Source: JAFAMS01 sp049520515
Lineage (GTDB): Bacteria; Vulcanimicrobiota; Vulcanimicrobiia; Vulcanimicrobiales; Vulcanimicrobiaceae
Length of the DNA: 64,000 nucleotides
Reading direction: 5' to 3'
Assembly: GCA_049520515.1 (NCBI GenBank)
Contig: JBEKPS010000006.1
Span: 310,001-374,000, forward strand
Part shown: piece by piece, positions 27,676-36,674 of the stretch
Numbering within the stretch: position 1 is the first letter of the stretch
Layout: each line of letters opens with the position of its first letter
Notes under the pieces: generated by a model
What the model saw: the letters and a program-made list of their open reading frames with translations, nothing else
Database searches by the model: none
Told to the model about the DNA's origin: nothing
Program-made: the position numbers and the translations under genes

Positions 27676-28793
27676 GGTAACGACCGCAACAGCTCGACGA
27701 CGAGCGCGGTGCGTTCGGCTAGCCCATCGACGATGATGTGCTCGTGTTCGGCATGCGAGCCTTCTCCGAGCGCACCGATCCCATCGAGAACCGCCGCACC
27801 AACTGCGGCTGCGAAATTTCCGTCGCTTCCGCCGCCGACTGAGGCTTCTTCGAGCGTGAAGCCAAGACGTAAGGCGACTTCGCGTGCGCGCGTGTACAGC
27901 GCGGCAATCTTCGGGGTGCGTTCCATCGGCGGACGGTTGAGCCCACCCGTCACCTTGAGTTTGGCTTGCGGATTGTGTGGGCGCAGTGCTCGCATCGCTT
28001 TTTCGATGCGTTCGGCTTCCGCGTTTGTGGCGACGCGCATGTCTATGTCGCCACGAGCGTACGCCGGGATCGTATTACGAACGGTCCCCCCGGAGACGAC
28101 GTCCACGTTGATCGTCGTACCTTTTGCGGGATCGCTCAGCGCGTGAATCGCGAGCGTCGTGCGTGCGAGCTCGTCGATTGCATTGATCCCGTTCTCTGGT
28201 TCAGAACCAGCGTGCGCGGCGCGGCCCTCGACCTCGACGTTGTACATGCCGACGCCTTTGCGCGCCGTCTTCACTTTGCCGTGAAATGAGGGTTCGAACA
28301 CGAGCGTTGCACGCGACGTGCGCGCTTCTTGCTCGATGCGTTCTCGTGAGGTCAGGCTCCCAATCTCTTCATCCGAATTGACGACAAAGACGATCGATGG
28401 GGCGCTCGTGTCTTCATGTAAGAGCTTTGCGGCCCATAGGGCTTGCACGAGACCCGCTTTCATATCGAAGATTCCCGGGCCACGCGCAACGCCGTCCGAA
28501 ACGGTGAACGGTTTGCGCGCAAGCGTTCCGGCCGGCCAGACCGTGTCGTAGTGACCGACGAAGAGCACGGGCGCTTTGCCGGAACCCCAGCGTAAGACGA
28601 CGTGATCGCCGAGTTCGGCGTTCGTGATGCGTTCGCAGCGCGCGCCGTATTTGGTCGCGAGCTCACTGAAAAACGGAATGAACGAATCGCAGCGCGCCTT
28701 ATCCCGCGATGGCGTCTCGATTTCGACACAGCCGCGCAGATCTTCGAGCATCTCGCCGCGGTGCTCGCGGAGCGTTTCCAATGCAGGCTTCAC
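27672..28793 (-). CDS. M20-family metallopeptidase (carboxypeptidase G2-like)
   Basis: This zinc peptidase of about 373 residues has metal-binding motifs in order: VGHYDTVWP, GIFDMKAG, NSDEEIGS and a final HAEHEHI. An inserted dimerisation domain lies in the middle (VEVEGRAAHAGSEP). Carboxypeptidase G2-type enzymes remove C-terminal Glu from folates or peptides; the real substrate is unknown. The start is likely GTG at 28793, directly before the domain; TTG at 28811 also fits. The gene is divergent from selO and overlaps the end of ccsA by 4 bases. Confidence 0.88.
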   Translation of the reverse strand: MKPALETLREHRGEMLEDLRGCVEIETPSRDKARCDSFIPFFSELATKYGARCERITNAELGDHVVLRWGSGKAPVLFVGHYDTVWPAGTLARKPFTVSDGVARGPGIFDMKAGLVQALWAAKLLHEDTSAPSIVFVVNSDEEIGSLTSRERIEQEARTSRATLVFEPSFHGKVKTARKGVGMYNVEVEGRAAHAGSEPENGINAIDELARTTLAIHALSDPAKGTTINVDVVSGGTVRNTIPAYARGDIDMRVATNAEAERIEKAMRALRPHNPQAKLKVTGGLNRPPMERTPKIAALYTRAREVALRLGFTLEEASVGGGSDGNFAAAVGAAVLDGIGALGEGSHAEHEHIIVDGLAERTALVVELLRSLP

Positions 28794-28816
28794 CGGCGCG
28801 CGTTTCTGCAACGAGA

Positions 28817-30277
28817 ATGCGACTCCCCGGGGTTGGTAAATGCGTGCAACTCTCCCCTGGCTACGCGCTCTTGCCCGCCGAGTTTTACGAGCAACGCAAG
28901 CCCTCGCCGCTCCCGGATCCATATCTTGTCGCGATCAGTCCGGATGCGGCACGACTCGTCGACGTTGACCCGGTCACTGCTGCCGGCGATCCAGAGTTTC
29001 TCGCTGTCGCTGCCGGCAATACCGTGCCGCCTGGCGCGGAGCCGATTGCGACGATCTACGCGGGACATCAATTTGGCTCATGGGTTCCGCAGCTCGGTGA
29101 CGGTCGCGCGATCACGCTCGGTGAGAAAAACGGCTACGAGTGGCAGCTCAAAGGAGCTGGACTCACTGCGTTTTCACGTTGGGCCGACGGACGCGCGGTG
29201 CTGCGGTCGACGATTCGCGAATTCTTGTGCAGCGAAGCCATGGATGCGCTTGGGATACCGACGACGCGCGCGCTCTGCGTGGTCGGAAGCGACGAAGCGG
29301 TCTATCGCGAGCGCGCCGAAACCGCAGCGGTGCTGACGCGCCTGGCGCGCTCGCACGTGCGCTTCGGAACATTTGAAGTCTTCCACTATCGCGAGCGCAC
29401 CGATCTCGTCAAACGTCTCGCCGACTATCTGATCGAACGATACTATCCGGAATTGCTCGAGACCGACGCCGCACAACCGTATCTTGCCCTGCTTCGCGAA
29501 ATCGTTGCGCGGACCGCGCGCCTGATGGCGAAGTGGCAAGCCGTCGGATTTGCGCACGGCGTCATGAACACCGACAACATGTCGGTCCTGGGACTGACGA
29601 TCGACTATGGTCCGTACGGATTTCTCGATGCGTACAAACCCGGCTTCATCTGCAATCACACCGACGAGACCGGCCGGTACGCGTTCGACCGGCAGCCGAC
29701 GATCGCGCTGTGGAACTGCTACGCGCTCGCCGAGGCCATGAGCTCGCTGCTCGAGCTCGAGCCTGCGAAAGCAATCCTCGAGACCTTCGAGCCGATCTTC
29801 CGCGACGCGTATCTCGCCGAGCTTCGGTCAAAGCTCGGACTGCGTGCGAGCGAGGATGCAGACGATCTGCTCCTCGGCGACCTGATGGAAGCGATGGATC
29901 TCGACGACAGCGACTATTCTCGCACGTGGCGGTCGCTGTCGAGCGTTACGAAAACCGAGGACACCGACTTCAGCGGATGGTTCACGGATCGCGAACGGAT
30001 CGCGGCCTGGCTCGAGCGCTACCGGGCGCGCCTTGCGCGCGAAGGCAGCGTTGACGCCGAGCGTCGTGCGCGAATGAATGCGGTCAATCCGAAGTTCGTG
30101 CTGCGGAACTATCTCGCGCAAACCGCAATCGAGAAAGCCGAGCATAAGGACTTCTCCGAAGTCCGGCGTCTGCTCGCCGTGTTGCGGCGTCCGTTCGACG
30201 AACAACCCGAGCACGATGCCTACGCCGCGCCCCCACCGGAATGGGGCCGGCACTTAGTGGTGAGTTGTAGTAGTTAG
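28817..30277 (+). CDS. selO: Protein adenylyltransferase SelO (YdiU family)
   Basis: This pseudokinase-fold enzyme of about 486 residues transfers AMP to protein hydroxyl groups and is linked to redox stress. Family motifs are IYAGHQFGSWVPQLGDGR, LKGAGLTAFSRWADGRAV, HGVMNTDNMSVLG and DYGPYGFLDAY (catalytic Asp). The C-terminus ends in Ser-Cys-Ser-Ser; the Cys codon is TGT, the residue that is Sec in animal SelO. ATG 28817 is chosen because it gives the usual family length. Confidence 0.93.
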   Translation: MRLPGVGKCVQLSPGYALLPAEFYEQRKPSPLPDPYLVAISPDAARLVDVDPVTAAGDPEFLAVAAGNTVPPGAEPIATIYAGHQFGSWVPQLGDGRAITLGEKNGYEWQLKGAGLTAFSRWADGRAVLRSTIREFLCSEAMDALGIPTTRALCVVGSDEAVYRERAETAAVLTRLARSHVRFGTFEVFHYRERTDLVKRLADYLIERYYPELLETDAAQPYLALLREIVARTARLMAKWQAVGFAHGVMNTDNMSVLGLTIDYGPYGFLDAYKPGFICNHTDETGRYAFDRQPTIALWNCYALAEAMSSLLELEPAKAILETFEPIFRDAYLAELRSKLGLRASEDADDLLLGDLMEAMDLDDSDYSRTWRSLSSVTKTEDTDFSGWFTDRERIAAWLERYRARLAREGSVDAERRARMNAVNPKFVLRNYLAQTAIEKAEHKDFSEVRRLLAVLRRPFDEQPEHDAYAAPPPEWGRHLVVSCSS

Positions 30278-30305
30278 TTTTGTTGGCAGAACAAGAAATG
30301 TTGTT

Positions 30306-30355
30306 ACGAGCCCCCTCGGGGAGTGCGACTTTTTTCGCAATGATGATGGGCTCGT
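30306..30355 (+). ncRNA. Candidate structured leader upstream of the Rieske gene
   Basis: An outer stem ACGAGCCC (30306-30313) with GGGCTCGT (30348-30355) closes a region that holds a second hairpin, TGCGA/TCGCA with a C-T5 loop (30324-30339), and a weak CTC/GAG hairpin (30315-30323). The fold looks like a three-way junction. It sits after the selO stop and before the repeat hairpins and the Rieske start. A readthrough terminator for selO or a cis-regulatory leader are both possible. No known riboswitch class is recognised. Confidence 0.4.
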
Positions 30356-30361
30356 GTCTTT

Positions 30362-30410
30362 GGGGGCCCCACGCAAAGCGTGGGGGGCGCGCAGCCTGGG
30401 GCGAAGCGCC
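30362..30410 (+). repeat. Two-hairpin intergenic repeat, copy 3 (upstream of the Rieske gene)
   Basis: Hairpin 1 is CCCCACGC/GCGTGGGG with an AAA loop (30367-30385). Hairpin 2 is GGCGC/GCGCC with a 15-base loop (30386-30410), followed by GTTTAAATAAAAAA. Layout and spacing equal copy 1 at 24200-24248. Confidence 0.8.
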
Positions 30411-30497
30411 GTTTAAATAAAAAAGTCGGCAAGGGTACTCCGCGCGCGTGGCTAAGTCGGCTTGGTCGCACTGCTTTCAGTCTTGGGAGATAACTTC

Positions 30498-31166
30498 GTG
30501 TCACAAGTCCACGCGGAGGCGTACCTCGATCCGGGAACTCCGGAAGAGCAAAGCCGGCGGGCATTTATGGCAAATGCCACGATCGTTCTCGGAACGGTGA
30601 TTGGTCTCGTCATCGGTGTTCCGCTGCTCGCATACAGCGTGCCCGGTAAGAAGATCAACGAGCTTTCAGCCGAGGCATGGTCGCCGGTCGATCAAGCCGA
30701 CTGGACGAAGCTCACGACGAGCGAAACGCCGCTCAAGATTTCGTTCACGCGCAAAACGACTGACGGTTACTTCGCACCGGAAGGGGCGTCAGACTACGTT
30801 TGGGGCGTGAAGATGAGCCAAACGCAGTTCGACAAGATGAAGGCGGAGCGCACAGATTTGTTCCCACCGGATGCATCGAAGTCCGAACAGGTTCCATATG
30901 CGGCTCAGATCTACACGGCGGGTTATGTCATCTTCTCGTCGATCTGCCCGCATCTCGGTTGCCGCTTCGCGTGGGACGACAGCAAGAGCATTTTCTTCTG
31001 CCCGTGCCACAACTCGACGTACGATCGCAACGGCGAACGTACCGGCGGACCGGCTCCGCGCGGACTCGATCCGCTGCCGGTTCGCGAACAGAGCGGCAAA
31101 GCCGAGGTCACGTGGATTCGTTATAAGAGCTCGACGCCTGACCGCGTCATCGTCAGTTACAGTTAA
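30498..31166 (+). CDS. qcrA: Rieske iron-sulfur protein of a cytochrome bc-type complex
   Basis: This roughly 222-residue electron carrier passes electrons from quinol to cytochrome c. The cluster-binding motifs are CPHLGCRFAWDD and CPCHNSTYD. The N-terminus carries a Tat-type signal (QSRRAFM followed by a hydrophobic stretch), so export needs the TatA/TatC pair in this window. GTG at 30498 is chosen because GGGAGA lies 7 bases upstream; a longer start at 30462 is less likely. QcrB follows 9 bases later. Confidence 0.93.
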   Translation: MSQVHAEAYLDPGTPEEQSRRAFMANATIVLGTVIGLVIGVPLLAYSVPGKKINELSAEAWSPVDQADWTKLTTSETPLKISFTRKTTDGYFAPEGASDYVWGVKMSQTQFDKMKAERTDLFPPDASKSEQVPYAAQIYTAGYVIFSSICPHLGCRFAWDDSKSIFFCPCHNSTYDRNGERTGGPAPRGLDPLPVREQSGKAEVTWIRYKSSTPDRVIVSYS

Positions 31167-31175
31167 GCGCGCATC

Positions 31176-32669
31176 ATGTTGAATTGGCTAGAATCACGCA
31201 CCGGCTTCGTCAGCATGACGAAGAATTTTCTCACCGAGGACGTCCCCGGTGGACCTTCATATTGGTACGTCTTCGGAAGCGCGACGCTGTTCGCGATGAT
31301 CTTGCAGATCGTCACGGGCATCTTCCTCACCATGTACTACGCGCCGTCGTCGGCGAGCGCGTGGGAATCAACGCTCTTCATCTATCAAAAGGTCCCGTTC
31401 GGTCAGTTCGTCATCAGCCTCCACTATTGGGGCGCGACGGCGATGATTGCACTTGTGGCCATGCACCTCGTGCAAGTCGCGGTCTGGGGCGCATACAAAC
31501 GTCCGCGCGAGCTGCAGTGGGTCGTCGGCATCGTCCTGTTCATTCTCACGCTGGTCCTGGGGCTCACCGGCTATCTGCTTCCGTGGGATCTCAACGCCTA
31601 TTTTGCATCGCAAGTCTCGCTAAATATCACGGGCGCCGCGCCGATCGCAGGTCCGTTCTTGCAGAACTGGCTGCAGGGCGGCGCGGTGATGAACACGTTA
31701 ACACTGAACAAGTTCTTCGGCATTCACGTCTGGCTGACGCCGTTGCTTTTGATCTTGCTGGTCGCCGTGCATCTCATCATCTTCCGGCACAACGGTTCTG
31801 CGGGTCCGCCGAAAGACGACCGGCGTCCACTCAAGCCCGGACGCTTCTGGCCAAACCAGATGTTCATGGACACGATCGCTTCGCTCATCGTCTTGCTCGT
31901 GATCGTGATCCTCGCGACGCTCTCGCCCGCACCGCTCGATGCCAAAGCCGATCCGAACAACGATCAATTCGTTCCGTCGCCGGCCTGGTATTTCATGGGG
32001 CTCTATTTCTTGCTCGAGATCTTCCCGGGGCAATTCGGGCAGCTTCTTGGCACCATCGTCATCCCGACGCTCGGTGTGGTGTTCCTGATTCTCTTGCCTT
32101 GGCTCGATCGAAATCCGAGCCGTGAAGTTCATAGGCGGCCGGCGGCCATGGTGGTCACCGCAATCTTCATCCTTATCGCTGCCGGGCTGTCGATCGGCGG
32201 CCAATCAACCGTGAATGCGAAAGCCGCCGCACGCGGACAAACCGCGCCGACGGTTCCGGGCGGTGCCGACGCAGCGAAAGTTGCGGCTGCAGCAGCCGCA
32301 CCGCTTGCGGTGGGAGGCGCGTCCGGAGCGTCTGCGAGCAGCGCGTCGACTGCCGGCGCAAGCGTCTATAGCAGCAACTGCACGGCGTGCCACGGTGCGA
32401 CCGGTCAAGGAACGCCGGGAGCATTCCCGCCGTTGGCCGGCAACAGCGCGGTCACAGCGGCCGATCCGAAAGACATCATCACCATCGTTCTCAACGGTAA
32501 GACCGGTCCGCTCAATGTAAGCGGAACGACCTACAACGGAACGATGCCGCCGTGGAAGGCGCAACTCAAACCCGACGAGATCGCGGCGGTACTCACGTAC
32601 ATCCGCAGCTCGTGGGGCAATCAAGCACCGGCCGTTAGCACCGCACAGGTTCAGGCCGCGGCGAAGTAA
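31176..32669 (+). CDS. qcrB: Cytochrome b fused to a C-terminal cytochrome c domain
   Basis: This is a 497-residue subunit. Residues 1-330 are cytochrome b with the heme-ligand His pairs in helices 2 and 4 (HYWGATAMIALVAMHLVQ; FGIHVWLTP...VAVHLIIFRH), the quinol-site SPAWYF region and eight helices. An Ala/Gly-rich linker (about 345-395) leads to a monoheme cytochrome c domain with CTACHGATGQG and a Met ligand near GTMPPWK. The fusion replaces a separate cytochrome c1. Heme attachment would rely on ResB/CcsA. The 3' end overlaps the convergent glycosyltransferase by 35 bases. Confidence 0.95.
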   Translation: MLNWLESRTGFVSMTKNFLTEDVPGGPSYWYVFGSATLFAMILQIVTGIFLTMYYAPSSASAWESTLFIYQKVPFGQFVISLHYWGATAMIALVAMHLVQVAVWGAYKRPRELQWVVGIVLFILTLVLGLTGYLLPWDLNAYFASQVSLNITGAAPIAGPFLQNWLQGGAVMNTLTLNKFFGIHVWLTPLLLILLVAVHLIIFRHNGSAGPPKDDRRPLKPGRFWPNQMFMDTIASLIVLLVIVILATLSPAPLDAKADPNNDQFVPSPAWYFMGLYFLLEIFPGQFGQLLGTIVIPTLGVVFLILLPWLDRNPSREVHRRPAAMVVTAIFILIAAGLSIGGQSTVNAKAAARGQTAPTVPGGADAAKVAAAAAAPLAVGGASGASASSASTAGASVYSSNCTACHGATGQGTPGAFPPLAGNSAVTAADPKDIITIVLNGKTGPLNVSGTTYNGTMPPWKAQLKPDEIAAVLTYIRSSWGNQAPAVSTAQVQAAAK

Positions 32670-34266
32670 ACAGCAAGAGCACGTCGTTGCCTGATGTGGC
32701 GACGACGTGCTTTTCGCGTCCCTCGACTACGGCGGTACGCGCACGTTGCGTCGAGGTGATCAAAAACGCGCGGCTCGCGGAACAGATCGCGGCGTGTGCA
32801 TCCGCGTCCGCACCGATGATGTCCACGGGCGGTCGCGTATAAAAGATCAAACCGTAGCCTCCGGCGACGCCTTGTATCACAACGGCATCGCCTTCATGCA
32901 CGTGCTCGCGAATGATCGCCGCCAACTGTGGAACCGGTTTGAAACGCTCCGCCTGCGGTTCGGCTACGAGGATCGCGTACGTCACCATTACGATCGCAGT
33001 TGCGGCGAAGACGTACGGTGCCGTTTGGGTCCGACGCATCCACAGGAATACGAGGGTAACGATCGAGCCGCTGAAGATGATCGCGCCCATGATCGATAGA
33101 TCACGGGTCACGCCTTGCGCTCCGGCGAGGATGTGCGCGTCGCGCGCGAAGGCGGCGATTGCGATCGCGACGGCGCCGATTGTCAGCGGAATGACGGCGG
33201 TCGCAATCAGCGCGCTGCGACGATGTTCGCCTTGGGCCAGCTGATCGAACCAGAGCGCAACGAGTATGGCGAGCGCCGGCAATTCGACCGCGAGATAGTT
33301 CGGAAGCTTCGTCCCGGCCAGGCTGAAAAAGACGAACGGCACGACGCTCCAGACCAGCGCCAGGCGTGCGACGTGGACGCTCATTCCGTTCGGCGTAAGC
33401 GCACGGCGCCAAGCTGCAGCAATCGCGCCCGGCAAGTACGCGATCCATGGAAAGAACCCGAGAATCACGACCGGCACGTAGTACCAAATCGGGCCGCTCT
33501 GGTTTTCGATTGTCCCAACGTAGCGGCCGAACGTATAGTGGCCAATCAGCTCGTCGAACGCAGACGGTCCGGCGTGCGAAACGAATAGCACGAACCACGG
33601 CATGTCGATCGCAATTAACAGCGCGAGCGCGGCAAACCACGTCCACACAGGCGGATATGTCAGACGCGCGCCTGCGTATCGCTCCCACGCGAACCACGGC
33701 ACGATGACGAGCACGACGACGACGAACGCAACCGGACCCTTTGCGAGGATTCCAAGCGCGATTGCAAGTCCGGCACCAAGAACCGACAGCGCTGGTCGTC
33801 CTCCCGTGAACGCCCGGAAGAACGCGAGAATCCCAATGGCGGTTGCGAGATCGAGCAATGCGTCCATGATCGCCATGCGCCCGATCACGACTTGCATCAG
33901 GGCGGTCGAGAGAACGATCGCCCCATACATGCCGACTCGCGAACCGGCCAGCGTCGTGGTCGCATAGCCGATCGTTGCGCCCATCGCAACTGTTGCAAGC
34001 GCGGAGGGAAGACGTAACGCGAAGGGTGCGGCACCGAAGACTTTTGCGAATGCCGCCGCAATCCAAAAATAGAGCGGCGGCTGCACAAACCAGGGCGTCA
34101 AGTTCAAATGCATGACAACCCAATCGTGCGTCAACAAAATCTCGCGAGCGACCTCACCGTAGGCGGTCTCGCTGTTGTCCCAAAGTGTCCCCGTTCCGAG
34201 CCCCGGAAGCGTGGCGATGGCGGCGACGAGCGCTCCAAAGACCGCCGTGCGCATGGCGCCTGACAT
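32635..34266 (-). CDS. ArnT/PMT-type membrane glycosyltransferase
   Basis: This 543-residue GT-C fold protein has about 11-12 transmembrane helices and an outside C-terminal domain. The first loop has the acidic site (LWDNSETAYGEVAREI) and WFVQPPLYFWIAA, matching 4-amino-4-deoxy-L-arabinose transferases and related dolichol- or undecaprenyl-linked sugar transferases. It would move a sugar from a lipid carrier to lipid A, another lipid or a protein. The 3' end contains the qcrB terminator and overlaps qcrB. The donor and acceptor are unknown. Confidence 0.85.
   Translation of the reverse strand: MSGAMRTAVFGALVAAIATLPGLGTGTLWDNSETAYGEVAREILLTHDWVVMHLNLTPWFVQPPLYFWIAAAFAKVFGAAPFALRLPSALATVAMGATIGYATTTLAGSRVGMYGAIVLSTALMQVVIGRMAIMDALLDLATAIGILAFFRAFTGGRPALSVLGAGLAIALGILAKGPVAFVVVVLVIVPWFAWERYAGARLTYPPVWTWFAALALLIAIDMPWFVLFVSHAGPSAFDELIGHYTFGRYVGTIENQSGPIWYYVPVVILGFFPWIAYLPGAIAAAWRRALTPNGMSVHVARLALVWSVVPFVFFSLAGTKLPNYLAVELPALAILVALWFDQLAQGEHRRSALIATAVIPLTIGAVAIAIAAFARDAHILAGAQGVTRDLSIMGAIIFSGSIVTLVFLWMRRTQTAPYVFAATAIVMVTYAILVAEPQAERFKPVPQLAAIIREHVHEGDAVVIQGVAGGYGLIFYTRPPVDIIGADADAHAAICSASRAFLITSTQRARTAVVEGREKHVVATSGNDVLLLFTSPRPEPVRC
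32679..32714 (+). terminator. Rho-independent terminator of the qcrAB transcript
   Basis: A 13-base-pair stem (32679-32691 with 32698-32710, one T-G pair) with a 6-base loop TGATGT is followed by TTTT. It begins 10 bases after the qcrB stop. It lies inside the coding region of the convergent glycosyltransferase, so the same DNA encodes the end of that protein. Confidence 0.85.
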
Positions 34267-34320
34267 GGGCGGCGACCTTCGTTCGGGGGCGTAGCGCCTC
34301 CCGGCGCGAACGGGAATTGC

Positions 34321-35679
34321 GTGTATCCGATCGCCGTGAATATGCGCGGCCGTTTAGCCGTCGTCATCGGCGGCGGCGCCATCGCCGAGCGAAAGATTGC
34401 CGCCCTTTTAGATGCGGGCGCAATGGTGCGCGTCGTCGCGCCCTCGTTGACACCGGTGCTCGTGCAGCTTTCCGACGAACGTCGCATCGACTCGAAGCGA
34501 AAAACATTCGAAGCCGGGGACCTCGAGGGTGCCTCACTCGTCTTCGCGGCGACTGATGACGACACGGTGAACGCCGCCGTCGTCGCAGCAGCACGCGCGC
34601 GAGGGGTCTTCGTCAACGATGCGAGTCAAGCCGAACGCGGCGATTTCTCGACACCGGCCGTGCATCGCCGCAACTCGCTCACGATCGCCGTCGATACGAG
34701 CGGTACGTCACCGGCGGTCGCAAAGCTCGTGCGCGAACGCATCGGCGCGCTCGTCGAGCACAGTCTATCCGAAACGCTCGTCTGCGCGTCGCGCGCCAGC
34801 CGCCTTGCGATGACGCAAACGCGTCTCGTGATGGCAAAGCTTGCGCGCAGCGGCATTGCGTCGACCGTCGTCAACATCACGACGAAGGGCGATCAAGTCC
34901 AAGACCGCGCGATCACTGCAATCGGAACCGACAACGTATTCGTCCGCGAGCTCGAGCTGGCGCTCCGCGACCGGCGCGCCGATTATGCCGTGCACTCGTG
35001 CAAGGACCTGCCGAGCACGTTGCCCGACGATATGGAGATCGTCGCGATCGTCGAGCGCGCCGATCCGCGCGACGTTTTTTGCAGCGATCGCTTCGAAAGT
35101 TTCGATGCGTTGCCGAGCGGCGCGCGCGTCGGGACGTCCAGTCCGCGGCGGCGTGCGCAGCTTGCCGCAATGCGCGGAGATCTCGAATACGTTACGATCC
35201 GCGGAAACGTCGACACACGCTTGCGCAAGCTCGCCGAGCGCGAGTTCGACGCAATTGTTTTGGCGGCGGCCGGGATCGATCGTCTCGGCGAACGCGCTCG
35301 CTACAGCGTGCCGTTTGCGACGGAGCGACTCGTGCCGGCCGCTGCGCAAGGTGCGCTCGCGGTCGAGACCCGCCGCGACGATCCGCTGGGCGCCATCCTG
35401 CGCAGCACGCTCAACGATACGAACGCCGAGCTGGAAGTGCTCGCCGAGCGCGCCTTCATGCGGACGATGCGGGGCGGCTGCGCGGCACCGATTGGGGCAA
35501 ACGCGGTCATCGACGCCGCCTCGGGCTCGATGCTCGTCCGTGCGGCCGTGGGCCTGGACGATGGACGGGTCCAGCGGGCCGAGTGTCGCGGCGAAGCCTC
35601 GAGCATCGCCGAGGCCGAGGACCTTGGTACGGCGCTGGCGGCGGAATTCGCGAGGGCCTCCCTCGAAAGGACGACATGA
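34321..35679 (+). CDS. hemC: Fusion of precorrin-2 dehydrogenase and porphobilinogen deaminase
   Basis: This is a 452-residue two-domain protein. Residues 1-150 are the NAD-binding part of siroheme synthase (VVIGGGAIAERKIAALLDAG, FAATDDDTVN), which oxidises precorrin-2. Residues 155-452 are hydroxymethylbilane synthase, with the start CASRASRLAMTQT, VHSCKDLPS, GTSSPRRRAQL and the cofactor Cys in MRGGCAAPIGA. One polypeptide thus makes hydroxymethylbilane and also acts after uroporphyrinogen III. It starts with GTG, and its stop overlaps hemB by ATGA. Confidence 0.93.
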   Translation: MYPIAVNMRGRLAVVIGGGAIAERKIAALLDAGAMVRVVAPSLTPVLVQLSDERRIDSKRKTFEAGDLEGASLVFAATDDDTVNAAVVAAARARGVFVNDASQAERGDFSTPAVHRRNSLTIAVDTSGTSPAVAKLVRERIGALVEHSLSETLVCASRASRLAMTQTRLVMAKLARSGIASTVVNITTKGDQVQDRAITAIGTDNVFVRELELALRDRRADYAVHSCKDLPSTLPDDMEIVAIVERADPRDVFCSDRFESFDALPSGARVGTSSPRRRAQLAAMRGDLEYVTIRGNVDTRLRKLAEREFDAIVLAAAGIDRLGERARYSVPFATERLVPAAAQGALAVETRRDDPLGAILRSTLNDTNAELEVLAERAFMRTMRGGCAAPIGANAVIDAASGSMLVRAAVGLDDGRVQRAECRGEASSIAEAEDLGTALAAEFARASLERTT

Positions 35680-36674
35680 TGCAGCTCCAAGATAAGCGGG
35701 TCCTCAACCTCGTGAGCCGCCCCCGCCGCCTGCGGACGAGCGCGGCCATGCGCGACATGGTCCGCGAGACGCAGGTCAATCTCGGGGGTCTCGTCCAGCC
35801 CTTATTCATCGTCTCGGGAAGCGGCGTGCGCGATCCGATTTCAAGCATGCCGGGCGTGGCCCGGATGTCGGCCGACGTTGCAGTCGACGAGGCAAAGGAG
35901 CTTGCGAGCGCGGGGATTCGTGCGGTGCTGCTCTTTGGAATTCCCGATTTCAAAGACGCCGTCGCGACATCGAATTACGATCCGCACGGGGTCGTGCAAA
36001 ATGCTGCACGTGCGATCAAAGCCGCGTTACCTGCGATGCTTGTGATTGCCGATCTTTGCAATTGCGAATACACCGATCACGGACACTGCGGGGTACTCGA
36101 CGCGCGTGGCGACGTCCAGAACGACGCGACGGTCGAGATTTTGGTTCGCACCGCGTTGACATACGCGCAAGCCGGCGTCGACGTCATCGCGCCCTCCGAT
36201 ATGATGGACGGACGCGTTGGTGCGATTCGCCGCGCGCTCGATGACGATGGTTACATCAATGTATCGATTATGGCGTATTCAGCGAAATACGCATCTGCGT
36301 TTTACGGACCATTCCGAGAAGCCGCCGATTCGACGCCGGCGTTCGGCGACCGGCGCAGCTATCAGATGGATCCCGCTAATGCGCGTGAAGCGCTTCGCGA
36401 AGTCTTGCTCGACATCGACGAAGGCGCCGACGTCGTCATGATCAAGCCGGCTCTCGCGTATCTCGACGTTGTGCGCAGCGTGCGCGAACGCGTCGATCTG
36501 CCCGTCGCCGTTTACAACGTGAGCGGCGAATACGCCATGGTGAAAGCCGCCGCGCAAAACGGGTGGATCGATGAAGAGCGCATCGTTGACGAGTTGCTGC
36601 TGTCATTTGCGCGCGCAGGCGCCGACATCATCATCACGTACTTCGCAAAGGATTACGCGCGAAGGCATGCCTGA
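35676..36674 (+). CDS. hemB: Delta-aminolevulinic acid dehydratase (porphobilinogen synthase)
   Basis: This 332-residue enzyme joins two aminolevulinate molecules to porphobilinogen. The zinc site has all three Cys (DLCNCEYTDHGHCGVL). The two Schiff-base lysines lie in MAYSAKYASAFYGPFR and VMIKPALAYLD. The ATG at 35676 has AAAGGA 7 bases upstream and overlaps the hemC stop. The next gene overlaps its 3' end by 8 bases. Confidence 0.97.
   Translation: MMQLQDKRVLNLVSRPRRLRTSAAMRDMVRETQVNLGGLVQPLFIVSGSGVRDPISSMPGVARMSADVAVDEAKELASAGIRAVLLFGIPDFKDAVATSNYDPHGVVQNAARAIKAALPAMLVIADLCNCEYTDHGHCGVLDARGDVQNDATVEILVRTALTYAQAGVDVIAPSDMMDGRVGAIRRALDDDGYINVSIMAYSAKYASAFYGPFREAADSTPAFGDRRSYQMDPANAREALREVLLDIDEGADVVMIKPALAYLDVVRSVRERVDLPVAVYNVSGEYAMVKAAAQNGWIDEERIVDELLLSFARAGADIIITYFAKDYARRHA

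Noticed and set aside
28817..30277. Selenocysteine in SelO, since the lineage seems to use Sec
   Set aside because: The relevant C-terminal codon is TGT (Cys) and the gene ends in TAG; no UGA is present.
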